A stretch of 64,000 bases of DNA from 14-2 sp963628035. GTDB lineage: Bacteria > Bacillota > Clostridia > Lachnospirales > Lachnospiraceae. Of the stretch, positions 43,586 through 51,081 are shown one piece after another; within the stretch, counting starts at the first letter, position 1; each line of letters opens with the position of its first letter. Location of the stretch: positions 58,936 to 122,935 of the forward strand of contig CAVGED010000041.1 in NCBI GenBank assembly GCA_963628035.1. The letters run 5' to 3'. The notes below the pieces were generated by a model. That model saw only the letters and a list, made by a program, of their open reading frames with translations, had not been told where the DNA came from and ran no database searches. A program made the position numbers and the translations under genes.

Positions 43586-43852
43586 CTACTTCCGAATACC
43601 GAGACGATCGATCAGTGTACGATATCTCTCGATATCCACTTTCTTTAAATAGGAAAGTAAACCACGTCTCTGACCAACCATCTTCAGCAGTCCCCGTCTG
43701 GAATGATGATCCTTCGGATGCTCCTTCAAGTGGTCTGTCAGTTCCTGGATCCGCTCTGTCAGGATCGCTACCTGAACCTCAGGTGAACCTGTGTCGCCAG
43801 GTGTTCTGGCATACTCGGCAATAATTGCCTGCTTCTTTTCCTTCGCTATCAT
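43586..43852 (-). CDS. rpsO: 30S ribosomal protein S15
   Basis: This 88-residue protein has standard S15 length and sequence (MIAKEKKQAIIAEYARTPGD at the start, then SPEVQVAILTERIQELTDHLKEHPKDHHSRRGLL). It binds 16S rRNA at the central-domain three-way junction early in 30S assembly. It has a strong promoter at 43955-43983 and a structured leader. GGAGG precedes the ATG. It is encoded directly before pnp. Confidence 0.99.
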   Translation of the reverse strand: MIAKEKKQAIIAEYARTPGDTGSPEVQVAILTERIQELTDHLKEHPKDHHSRRGLLKMVGQRRGLLSYLKKVDIERYRTLIDRLGIRK

Positions 43853-43880
43853 TACGATAACCTCCTTATTTTAAATCATC

Positions 43881-43946
43881 GCCCTTAAATGTGAGATATT
43901 AAGTAAAGGTCGGAGTGTCCATTTACCGAATACGGGCTAAACTCAC
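43881..43946 (-). promoter_or_regulatory. Possible pseudoknot in the rpsO leader
   Basis: GCCC (43881-43884) can pair with GGGC (43934-43937), and GTGAG (43891-43895) with CTCAC (43942-43946). The order is interleaved, so both pairings together make a pseudoknot; between them a GTAAA/TTTAC hairpin is possible. S15 represses its own message through a leader structure in several bacterial groups. Whether this is one is an inference. Confidence 0.45.
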
Positions 43947-43954
43947 ACTTCTGC

Positions 43955-43983
43955 ATTATAGCATAATCATTCCTGCTTGTAAA
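43955..43983 (-). promoter_or_regulatory. Promoter of rpsO
   Basis: On the minus strand TTTACA (43978-43983) and TATAAT (43955-43960) are 17 bases apart. This is close to consensus and leaves a leader of about 95 bases before the S15 start. Confidence 0.82.
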
Positions 43984-44008
43984 CTATTTTTTCAAAGCTA
44001 TACCCCTT

Positions 44009-44027
44009 TGTACCGGAATCCGGTACA
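44009..44027. repeat. Palindrome after the 95-residue ORF
   Basis: TGTACCGGA and TCCGGTACA arms of nine bases flank a one-base centre, 18 bases beyond the stop of the 95-residue gene. No U run follows, so it may be an operator or a transcript-stabilising stem. Confidence 0.4.
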
Positions 44028-44045
44028 TTCTTTCTGCCTCCATCA

Positions 44046-44333
44046 TCAGATTCCATATCGCTTCCAGATACGGTTGAATTGTGTCTGGTTGATCAACCCA
44101 CACAGGAGATACTGTTTCGTGGATGATTCCAATTCAGATACCCTTCTGTCATACCAGAACCAGTCTTTCGCTTCAAAATATTTATCCGCCTCTTCCACTA
44201 ATTCCTTCAGCACACCAGGCAACGGGAAATCAAGGACAACCTGGTCATCCCGGTACATCATTGCTATGATCTCCTGATCCAGCTTGTCAAGTTCTTCCTT
44301 ACTCAGTTTTTCCTGATTGTTTTCTGCCATCAT
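44046..44333 (-). CDS. 95-residue protein of unknown function next to a RelB-like antitoxin
   Basis: This 95-residue soluble protein has no signal peptide and few basic patches until its end (NRIWKRYGI). The sequence has an acidic helix-rich start and a KDWFWYDRRVSELESSTKQYLL block. I recognise no RelE, ParE or YafQ toxin motif. It lies 22 bases after the RelB/DinJ-like gene and shares its transcript, so it could be the partner toxin, but it could equally be an unrelated passenger. The start is the first of two adjacent ATGs, with AAGGGAG upstream. Confidence 0.6.
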   Translation of the reverse strand: MMAENNQEKLSKEELDKLDQEIIAMMYRDDQVVLDFPLPGVLKELVEEADKYFEAKDWFWYDRRVSELESSTKQYLLCGLINQTQFNRIWKRYGI

Positions 44334-44355
44334 TTAACGCTCCCTTCCGAGTGGA

Positions 44356-44607
44356 TCAGCAACCTGTAACATCCTTTCCTTTCGCTGCTTCAAGCTCTAA
44401 CACCTTTTGAGTATACCTTGCAAGCTGGTCATATATGTTCGTCCGGTCTGCAGCCACGATCATTGGCATGCCATTCTCTTTCAAGCTCTGGACTGCAAAC
44501 ATCCGGACTGCCTCGGCGAAGGATGTTCCCATATCCCGGTACAGCTTTTCCACTTTCGCCTTCACTTCCGCATCCATGCGTACATTTAGTGTTGCGTCTT
44601 TTGCCAT
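44356..44607 (-). CDS. RelB/DinJ family antitoxin-like protein
   Basis: The ATG at 44607 has GAGGAGG upstream, giving 83 residues; an earlier start would include the promoter region. It opens with MAKDATLNVRMDAEVKAKVEKLYRDMG, the ribbon-helix-helix DNA-binding and dimerisation unit of RelB/DinJ. A helical stretch follows that would bind a toxin (NIYDQLARYTQKVLELEAAKG). Such proteins neutralise an RNase toxin and repress their own promoter. A classical toxin gene is not seen; the 95-residue ORF is the only candidate. Confidence 0.82.
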   Translation of the reverse strand: MAKDATLNVRMDAEVKAKVEKLYRDMGTSFAEAVRMFAVQSLKENGMPMIVAADRTNIYDQLARYTQKVLELEAAKGKDVTGC

Positions 44608-44635
44608 GCTATCGCCTCCTCGTTTTTGTATGACA

Positions 44636-44664
44636 ATCGTAACTCGTTTTATGTTTTTTGTCAA
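44636..44664 (-). promoter_or_regulatory. Promoter of the RelB-like gene pair
   Basis: On the minus strand a perfect TTGACA (44659-44664) is followed after 17 bases by TACGAT (44636-44641). It lies about 29 bases upstream of the RelB-like start, leaving little room for an operator beyond the promoter itself. Confidence 0.7.
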
Positions 44665-44722
44665 GAGCTGATATCCGCCTTGTCATATCTGACTTGTTAT
44701 TAATTTCTTCTATTATAAATCA

Positions 44723-47245
44723 TCATTTGGTTGCCAGCTTGCCATCCACTACCGTATAGTTTGGGTTGGCAGAGTCTACTGTAACTGGACACCCAATCGC
44801 GTTGATCTTCTCCATCGCGTACTCATCGATCTGTGTTACACTTGCCGGAATCGTTACGCTGGTCACTCGATCCATATTCCGTTCATCCTCTACGCGAATA
44901 GCAGTTTTCTGTATCGTCGTTGTCCCATCTGCCACCGAAAGTTCTCCAGTGTATTTGTCCGGTACAGCAATCAGCGATGTGTCGTCCTTACTATAGATAC
45001 AGCCGTCCTTTGAGATATAATTTGGGTTGCTGCTCTTAACTTCAAATCGGCTCACATTGGTATAACAATATAGCGCAATTGCCAAATTTGATCCTGTATT
45101 TATGTTGTCACCATCATATTCGCTGTCTCCTGGATTACAGAACCGAATCGTATAGCTGTCCGGCAGTACCAGCGTGGAGAAGTTTGAATTTCGACTGAAA
45201 GATAGTTCGTTCATAAACACTACTCCTTCCGAAATTTCAAATATATCGTTTGTAAACACCTTATTACGCGGAACAGCGATCAATGTAGTCCCATCAGCCG
45301 TATAAAGACATCCATCAACAACCTTAAAACTCGTATTTCCATCTTCAATTCTAAACTCTTTAAAGTCATCTGTTCCAAAATCATAGAATACGTGAGATTT
45401 TCCGATCTTTGTAACGTTTTTTCCAATAGTAAAGGTTTCTCCAGCATAGGCCGACATGTGATTAAAACAGAATGAACCGTATACAGTCAGGCTGGACGGA
45501 ATACGTATATTGGTAAATTTATTACAACTTTGAAACATAGCTTTTGTGCTGGTCACTTTTGACACATTCCACTTGCTTAAATCCCCTATATCTGTCAGTA
45601 ACATGCCCACGGAATCTGATCCGAACATCCATTCCATATCCGTTACGTTAGAAACATCCCAACCGCTTAGATCTCCAATATTTTCCAGTTTAATGCAATT
45701 CGAAAACATATGTCCCATGCTTGTTACCTTCGCGACATTCCAGTTGCCTAAGTTGCCGATGTTGGTCAGATTGGAACAGTTATTGAACATATAGGTCATA
45801 TCTGTTACGTTGGATGTATCCCAATTGCCAAGATTTCCCATACTATTTATACCTTTGCAATTTTGAAACATAACGCGCATATTTGTTACTTTTGAAGTGT
45901 CCCACCCGCTTATGTCGCCGATGTCGGTCAGATTTGAACATCGAGAAAACATATAGCTCATATCTGTTACCTTTGAGGTGTTCCATTTGCCCAGGTTTCC
46001 AACGTGAGTCAATGCCATTGTGTCCAGATTCCCATTAAACATATACGCCATGTCTGTCACCTTTGAGGTGTTCCATTTTCCAAGATCCCCAACCTCTGTC
46101 AAGCTATTGCACTCTGAGAACATAGCTCTCATACTGATTACCTGATCAGTTTTCCAGTTGCTTAGATCTCCAACATATGTTAAACTGGTACATTTATTAA
46201 AGAGCCATCTCATATCTGTTACGTTTGACACATCCCAATTGCTAAGATTTCCCACACTCTTTATATCTACGCAATTTTGAAACATACCGCTCATATATGT
46301 CGCCTTTGAGGTGTTCCACCCGCTTAAATCTCCGACGCTCACCAGTGTCATTTCTCCATTATATCCCGCAAAGATCATCCTCATATTTGTCACATTCGAT
46401 ACATTCCATTTACTGACATTGATTTCTTTCAAAGCAAAGCAGCAGTAAAACATCCCGGAAATGTTTGTGACATTGGATATGTCAAACCGACTCACCTCAA
46501 TGTTCTTTAAGGAAGTGCAATCAAAAAACATTTGCATCATATTCTCGCAATAGGAAGTGTTCAAGTTTGCTGTATCAACACTTATAAGACTCTTCTTCCC
46601 ATTGAACATGGACTGACTGTCGGGATTCGCGTAGGCGGGAAAACCGCTCCGCTGTGTTGATACATACATAGTGGTTCCGTCCATCCAGGCCATGATACCG
46701 CCATCCTTTGCTTCTGAAACATCCGTCAGCGTTGCGCCCTGCGGAGCCGTTGTGTCTGTAAAGATAACCGCTGTAGTTTCCGCAGGCGTATGAGTATTAA
46801 AATTTTTCCCAGTTTCCAGGATAGGCATTGAGATCTTCCAGACTGCATATAGGGTTTTCTTTATCGTTGTCACATGATCGCCACCATAATTTAGCATTAT
46901 ACTATCCCCTGCCTTATAATCTGCTGTTTCCGCATTCTTATTTGCTGACCAGCCAAGAAATGCGTATCCATTCTTTTGGGGTATTGTATCAATGATGGTA
47001 CATACATGGCTCTTCTTCGTGTCCCGCTCTTGCTGTACATGTAATTCATTCTCTCCGTCCATATACTGCACAGTATAAGAAAATGGAGCGTTATCTGTTA
47101 AATTGATCTGAAACTTTCCGGCTTCCACATCAGCAGCATACTTTGCCAATACGCTACCTGCCATACATAAAACCATCATGCATAATACCGCAAGCACGAG
47201 GATCAGACCTCTGTTTGTTCTCTTTTTTCCATTCTTGTTATCCAT
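44723..47245 (-). CDS. BspA-like leucine-rich repeat surface protein with SipW-type signal
   Basis: The ATG at 47245 has AGAGGGAGGA upstream, giving 840 residues. The N-terminal hydrophobic segment is followed by AKYAADVEAGKFQINL, like the SipW-dependent signals of the neighbouring TasA-type proteins. An InlB-type B repeat (about 65-150, ending LYAVWKI) precedes about ten DUF285/BspA repeats of the form WxTSKVTDMxYMFxxCxxLTxIGDLSxW (about 220-560). Two short LRR_5-type units follow near the C-terminus (TSLIAVPDKYTGELSVADGT). It has no sorting signal. A surface adhesion role is inferred from the family. Confidence 0.85.
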   Translation of the reverse strand: MDNKNGKKRTNRGLILVLAVLCMMVLCMAGSVLAKYAADVEAGKFQINLTDNAPFSYTVQYMDGENELHVQQERDTKKSHVCTIIDTIPQKNGYAFLGWSANKNAETADYKAGDSIMLNYGGDHVTTIKKTLYAVWKISMPILETGKNFNTHTPAETTAVIFTDTTAPQGATLTDVSEAKDGGIMAWMDGTTMYVSTQRSGFPAYANPDSQSMFNGKKSLISVDTANLNTSYCENMMQMFFDCTSLKNIEVSRFDISNVTNISGMFYCCFALKEINVSKWNVSNVTNMRMIFAGYNGEMTLVSVGDLSGWNTSKATYMSGMFQNCVDIKSVGNLSNWDVSNVTDMRWLFNKCTSLTYVGDLSNWKTDQVISMRAMFSECNSLTEVGDLGKWNTSKVTDMAYMFNGNLDTMALTHVGNLGKWNTSKVTDMSYMFSRCSNLTDIGDISGWDTSKVTNMRVMFQNCKGINSMGNLGNWDTSNVTDMTYMFNNCSNLTNIGNLGNWNVAKVTSMGHMFSNCIKLENIGDLSGWDVSNVTDMEWMFGSDSVGMLLTDIGDLSKWNVSKVTSTKAMFQSCNKFTNIRIPSSLTVYGSFCFNHMSAYAGETFTIGKNVTKIGKSHVFYDFGTDDFKEFRIEDGNTSFKVVDGCLYTADGTTLIAVPRNKVFTNDIFEISEGVVFMNELSFSRNSNFSTLVLPDSYTIRFCNPGDSEYDGDNINTGSNLAIALYCYTNVSRFEVKSSNPNYISKDGCIYSKDDTSLIAVPDKYTGELSVADGTTTIQKTAIRVEDERNMDRVTSVTIPASVTQIDEYAMEKINAIGCPVTVDSANPNYTVVDGKLATK

Positions 47246-47258
47246 GATATTCCTCCCT

Positions 47259-47828
47259 CTAATCGATCTGCTCTGCATGTATTTTTACAGTTCCGGATAG
47301 TTGTTGTAATAAGGAGCTGTCCACCTTTTCGGAATCAATGATGATCTTTGCTGCATGCTCCTTTGTCCTCTCCACCCCGGCTTCAAATTCTCCTGCGTGC
47401 TCCAGCGTATATTTATATATGTTGTGACCACTATATTCATCAAGATAATGTGTACATGCTACATTCTGTCCATCGATCCGGATCTCGATTCCATCCGGCA
47501 GTTCGGATCCGGATGCAGCCTCTATAACCACGCTCGCGTCATATTCCGCAGATACCTCACAGATCTTACCATCGGCCTTATTTGTCACCGTAAACGGATA
47601 CTCTACACTGTAATAGCGATCTGTTCCATCGAGGTAATCAATACGGAACTCACTTTCTCCATCTCCTGCAGCTTCAACAACGAATGCAGCCGCCTCCACC
47701 GTACCTTTGCCTTCTGCCCCTGTTATCATTTTTGCAACCACAAGGCCAGATGACACAGCCAGAAAAACGGCTACTACAAGGAAAAGAATTACGTATTTTC
47801 TTTTTTCTGTCACTTGAATTTCCATCAT
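47259..47828 (-). CDS. TasA/camelysin-like membrane-exported protein
   Basis: This 189-residue protein has one hydrophobic export segment (about 12-32) followed by VAKMITGAEGKGTVEAAAFVVEA. This echoes the AKYxxG...A pattern after the signal of the other SipW-type substrates here. The rest is a beta-rich domain (SVEYPFTVTNKADGKICEVSAEYD) without cysteine pairs. It lies between sipW and the BspA-like gene. I infer that it is a SipW-processed surface or fibre subunit. Confidence in TasA-like rather than merely secreted is moderate. Confidence 0.65.
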   Translation of the reverse strand: MMEIQVTEKRKYVILFLVVAVFLAVSSGLVVAKMITGAEGKGTVEAAAFVVEAAGDGESEFRIDYLDGTDRYYSVEYPFTVTNKADGKICEVSAEYDASVVIEAASGSELPDGIEIRIDGQNVACTHYLDEYSGHNIYKYTLEHAGEFEAGVERTKEHAAKIIIDSEKVDSSLLQQLSGTVKIHAEQID

Positions 47829-47858
47829 TCATTCTACCTTTCTTTTTCGATCTTACCG

Positions 47859-48377
47859 CTAAATACCCGGCTTTTTCACTTTACGCTTCAGGAGCTTTCT
47901 TGCCATATATCCAGCCACCAGAAATATGCCCCCGCAGAACAGTACCTCCAGAACATGTGACTTGATCCAGATGACCAGGTGTCCGGCAGCCGGGGATACT
48001 GCCACAACTCTTCCCAATATCTGATCTGCAGCAATCGGATCATCCGCCGTGTTGTTGGCATCCCCCTGTGTCTGGATGATGCCTTGTTCCACCGCATCCA
48101 TTGCAATCACCCTGTGCATCACCATGTTTTCCCCGGCATCACTGAAACATATGACATCCCCAACGGAATAAGATTCCTGCTTATGCACCAATACCAGCGC
48201 CCCCGTCGGGATCTCAGGCTCCATGCTCCCTGTCACCACCACAGCCATCCCCCAGCCACAGACCAACGGAAGTTTGGCTCCCCTGGCACGCTGGACGACC
48301 AGGCTGATCAGCAGCACACACAACGCACAGCAAAGAATAACTACCCACCATCCCTCTCTTTTCATGTATCTTCTCAT
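47859..48377 (-). CDS. sipW: SipW-type signal peptidase I
   Basis: This 172-residue protein has two membrane segments (about 12-30 and 140-160). The catalytic Ser is in VVTGSMEP. The second catalytic position is a histidine in MVMHRVIAM, as in SipW and eukaryotic-type signal peptidases, rather than the lysine of ordinary SipS. GDANNTADDPI is the conserved third block. SipW releases TasA-type fibre proteins from the membrane. It is surrounded by the likely substrates. Its start overlaps the preceding gene's stop by four bases. Confidence 0.9.
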   Translation of the reverse strand: MRRYMKREGWWVVILCCALCVLLISLVVQRARGAKLPLVCGWGMAVVVTGSMEPEIPTGALVLVHKQESYSVGDVICFSDAGENMVMHRVIAMDAVEQGIIQTQGDANNTADDPIAADQILGRVVAVSPAAGHLVIWIKSHVLEVLFCGGIFLVAGYMARKLLKRKVKKPGI

Positions 48378-49057
48378 GCTCTTCCTTCCCTCTTCTGTTT
48401 AACAGTCCTGAACCTCGCAAGCCACACCACCGCAGAAAAAGAAAATGCTGCCAGAATCCCCGTCATTGCCAGAATACCAGTTCCGGGCCCGTCCCCTGTC
48501 TTTGGTGTGTTCCCGGTGCTTTCCTGTTCTCCCGTGACATTGATGTTGAGCGTGTAGGTCAGTCCGTCACGTGCTGCGATTCCGATCAGTGTATCCGCCG
48601 TGTCATCTTTCGTATCCCATTTCCATTCCAGTGTATATTCTGTTTTTTCTCCGGGAGCAAGGCTTCTTGCAACATGCTCCAGACCCGAAACATCCAGCCA
48701 TGTACCGCTATCTCCCAACAAGTCATTTCCGTTTTCCAGCAGACGGTATCTTATCGGTGCCCCTGCCGGATTCTGTTCTGTGAAACTGATCTGACAGGTC
48801 GCTGCAAGTTCTGTCTGATTTTGTACAAGAAAGCTGTATATCCCTTTACTGCCGGGTGCTATAACTTTCCCATCATAATGTGCGCTGTCAAAGATATCCA
48901 ACTGCTGCTTTGTATCCCAGACCTTACCGCTCTCCTTTTCTGTAATGGTCAACACGCCCGGAGCTGCTGCTGTAACATCCAGCCTGGTGGACATTACCAC
49001 AAGTACCGCCACAAGCAATGCGGTAAGACACTTCCGTCCTGCTTTTTCTTTCCTCAT
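48374..49057 (-). CDS. Surface protein with variant LPXTG-type sorting signal
   Basis: The ATG at 49057 has AAGGAGG upstream, giving 227 residues; longer in-frame starts run through the hairpin region. A signal peptide (LTALLVAVLVVMSTRLDVTAA) precedes a beta domain with Ig/TasA-like character (GKVIAPGSKGIYSFLVQNQTEL). The C-terminus is a cell-wall sorting signal: NTPKTGD, a hydrophobic stretch, then RFRTVKQKREGRA. The motif differs from LPXTG by having TP for LP. It probably becomes wall-anchored by the nearby sortase. It overlaps sipW by four bases. Confidence 0.78.
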   Translation of the reverse strand: MRKEKAGRKCLTALLVAVLVVMSTRLDVTAAAPGVLTITEKESGKVWDTKQQLDIFDSAHYDGKVIAPGSKGIYSFLVQNQTELAATCQISFTEQNPAGAPIRYRLLENGNDLLGDSGTWLDVSGLEHVARSLAPGEKTEYTLEWKWDTKDDTADTLIGIAARDGLTYTLNINVTGEQESTGNTPKTGDGPGTGILAMTGILAAFSFSAVVWLARFRTVKQKREGRA

Positions 49058-49100
49058 AAGACTTTCCTCCTTGTTTTCCTTCCATCTCTTCCTCTTCCGG

Positions 49101-49147
49101 CAGATGCCAGGGGCCAGCCTGACAGATCGGATGGGCTCTGGCATCTG
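49101..49147. repeat. Inverted repeat with CAGATGCCAG arms in the TasA-like gene gap
   Basis: Perfect ten-base arms (49101-49110 and 49138-49147) flank a 27-base centre that contains further partial pairing. It lies about 45 bases upstream of the start of the sortable surface protein. A second hairpin with the same CAGATGCC beginning lies at 49173-49202. Confidence 0.72.
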
Positions 49148-49172
49148 CTGGACGATAGTGCTTCCGGTGTAT

Positions 49173-49202
49173 CAGATGCCCGCCGCCACATGCGGGCATC
49201 TG
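49173..49202. repeat. Inverted repeat with CAGATGCCCG arms in the TasA-like gene gap
   Basis: Perfect ten-base arms (49173-49182 and 49193-49202) flank a ten-base loop. It is the first hairpin met after the TasA-like gene at 49286. Together with the next one it may stabilise the upstream transcript or lower expression of downstream genes. There is no U run. Confidence 0.72.
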
Positions 49203-49285
49203 TCCGTTCCGGGATCGTCAAATAATCGCTATACGGTCTGTCACTCAGCCTGCATAGCCGATGACTGTAGCCGCTATCCTGCCTG

Positions 49286-49900
49286 TCAGTCCACCTGCGT
49301 GGCGGTGATGGCAGCTGCTATCTGTACGGTCGGAGCCGCTGTGCGTGCAGCGATCCCCAGTGCTGTATCAGAAGCATCGTCCCCCTCAAAGGCCCAACGC
49401 CAATATACAGTTACAGATTCGACCCCTGATTCTCTTGCGATGGCAATGTCCTTCTGCGCCGTATTGATTGCGGACATATCGCCGCTCCAGGTTGTCTTAT
49501 CCAGGCTGTATTCGATAGGAACATCACCGACATTGGTCTCTTCCAGTGCAATGGTATACTTCGCATCCACTTCACTCTTATTCTCGATCACCAGCCGGAA
49601 GCTTCCTCCGGTACCCGGGGCGATCTTACCGTCCGTGACGTTTGCTTCCGCTGTCGCGGTATCCTCCTCGTTCACGGTCGTGAACAGGTTGAAATCCACC
49701 GTTGTCTCCGGGGATACCGCGATCTCCTTGCCATTGACCCCAATACTCCATTTTGCCACGGTGGCCGTGCTTGTCCCGGTGGTACCTGACACATACTTTG
49801 CCATTGTTCCTCCGATCATGCATACCGTCACCAGACACAGCACCACAAGCGCTGCTGTCAACTTTTTGTTACCGTTCTTTCTGTTTTTGCTGTTCTCCAT
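49286..49900 (-). CDS. TasA/camelysin-like fibre protein with SipW-type signal
   Basis: The ATG at 49900 is preceded by CAAGGAGGAG, giving 204 residues. An earlier in-frame start extends through the leader and is unlikely. The signal is basic, then LTAALVVLCLVTVCMIGGTMAKYVSG, matching SipW-dependent signals. The mature part is a beta-rich domain (SIGVNGKEIAVSPETTVDFNLF, then APGTGGSFRLVIENKSEVDAKYTIAL) like TasA and camelysin, which form amyloid-like surface fibres. It ends without a sorting signal. It has its own promoter and long leader and is first in the sipW operon. Confidence 0.82.
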   Translation of the reverse strand: MENSKNRKNGNKKLTAALVVLCLVTVCMIGGTMAKYVSGTTGTSTATVAKWSIGVNGKEIAVSPETTVDFNLFTTVNEEDTATAEANVTDGKIAPGTGGSFRLVIENKSEVDAKYTIALEETNVGDVPIEYSLDKTTWSGDMSAINTAQKDIAIARESGVESVTVYWRWAFEGDDASDTALGIAARTAAPTVQIAAAITATQVD

Positions 49901-50176
49901 TTTCTTCTCCTCCTTGAGATGGTGGCTGCTCTCTGGGGCATAATCCTGCAGCCGTATTTTTTGATTTTTATCTATGTACAACACGCCCGTGTGGCCGGAC
50001 ATGGATGTACCCACAGCTATAAAAGGGTGCAAAAAAGCACCATTGCGCACAATGTCCGCAATTTTACACATAGTATTAGCGTTGTTCTTAAATTACGTTT
50101 CTTTTAAGTCGGGGGTTATTGGGGAATACCCGCCATGATTAAAAAGAAATTGAAATGTTTTTACTGAATCAATATG
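49901..50176 (-). other. Long leader of the TasA-like gene, no recognised element
   Basis: About 270 bases separate the -10 box at 50177-50182 from the ATG at 49900. They contain an inverted repeat (ATTGCG/CGCAAT near 50042-50065) and a G-rich stretch near 50110, but I recognise no known riboswitch. The long leader suggests post-transcriptional control. Confidence 0.4.
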
Positions 50177-50205
50177 ATTATAGCAAAAAAAATACCAGAG
50201 GTAAA
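50177..50205 (-). promoter_or_regulatory. Promoter of the TasA-like/sipW operon
   Basis: On the minus strand TTTACC (50200-50205) and TATAAT (50177-50182) are 17 bases apart. The -35 lies inside the stem of the srtB terminator, so the terminator and promoter overlap. Confidence 0.65.
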
Positions 50206-50233
50206 TCTTTTTTTGAAAAAATTTATCTCTGGC
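50183..50233 (-). terminator. Terminator after the sortase gene
   Basis: Twelve-base arms (50195-50206 and 50221-50232, one mismatch) surround an A/T-rich loop. On the minus strand the stem is followed by TATTTTTTTTGC. It lies about 30 bases after the sortase stop and separates the codY-srtB unit from the TasA operon. Confidence 0.85.
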
Positions 50234-50265
50234 AGGAATCAACCTAACACAGCAACAATCGCTTT

Positions 50266-51081
50266 TTATTTTTCACTATCATTCTTTACAATCTTCGCCA
50301 CCAGCACCGTGCGGGCATTCTCAAACTCATAGCTGCAGGTGGACAGCGTCAGAAACGTATCCCCCTCCGCAAGCTCTGTGTCACGATAATACATGGCGTT
50401 GCTCTTGACATGGTTCACAAAGGTCTCCTGATCCACGTAAGGATTATAGATCACCTCGTCATCGCTTCGGATCAGCAGACAGGCCATGATCTCAAGCTTG
50501 CAGGTGTCCTCCGGGACGAACAGAACCGCATCGGTATGTTCATCAAAAAAATCTTTGTTTTTGAAATTCACCAGTGCCGTAAACATCTTCTTTGTCTTGG
50601 TATGATGCCCGTAGATGATATTATTGACGCTGGAGAAGTCGCGCTGTCCGCGATAATCCATGAAGGGGGTGCCATATGTGGTCTCCTGACCGTCCAGTGC
50701 ACGGTGCAGATAATATTCGTTGTCCTCGCCCAGCGCAATGGGATAATCCAGATTGGTATCTGCAATGGTTATCCAGCCGCACACATCGGGATACTGATTC
50801 ATCATTTCAATCAGCGAGGGATTCACCCGCGGTGTCTCGTCTTTACTAAGATCGATCTCTCCGACGCCATCCAGAATGTTCGTTGTCGGCTTAAATATCA
50901 TAAATGCATCCGCTACCTTATCCGCTTTATGGTAATTCCAGAAGATCGTGATCAGCTTCACTGCACTGACGACAAAAATACAGATAAAGACCAGCATAGC
51001 AAGCTTCCACAGAATATCTGATATGCGGTTTTTCTTTTTTCCTTCCTGCATCTGCTCGTTTTCTCTATTTTCTCTAGCCAT
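50266..51081 (-). CDS. srtB: Class B sortase
   Basis: I chose the ATG at 51081, which overlaps the codY stop by eight bases and gives 271 residues; an ATG at 51090 is also possible. One membrane segment (about 25-47) precedes the sortase barrel. The catalytic His is in NNIIYGHHTK, the Cys in LSTCSYEF and the Arg in NARTVLVAKI. The helix insertion before the Cys and the TLSTCSYEFE block indicate class B. It should act outside the membrane, joining surface proteins to peptidoglycan or to each other. The likely substrate is the NTPKTGD protein at 48374. It is cotranscribed with codY. Confidence 0.9.
   Translation of the reverse strand: MARENRENEQMQEGKKKNRISDILWKLAMLVFICIFVVSAVKLITIFWNYHKADKVADAFMIFKPTTNILDGVGEIDLSKDETPRVNPSLIEMMNQYPDVCGWITIADTNLDYPIALGEDNEYYLHRALDGQETTYGTPFMDYRGQRDFSSVNNIIYGHHTKTKKMFTALVNFKNKDFFDEHTDAVLFVPEDTCKLEIMACLLIRSDDEVIYNPYVDQETFVNHVKSNAMYYRDTELAEGDTFLTLSTCSYEFENARTVLVAKIVKNDSEK

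Noticed and set aside
49901..50071. In-frame extension of the TasA-like protein by 57 codons
   Set aside because: No membrane or signal feature and no ribosome-binding site; the ATG at 49900 follows AAGGAGG and starts a normal signal peptide.
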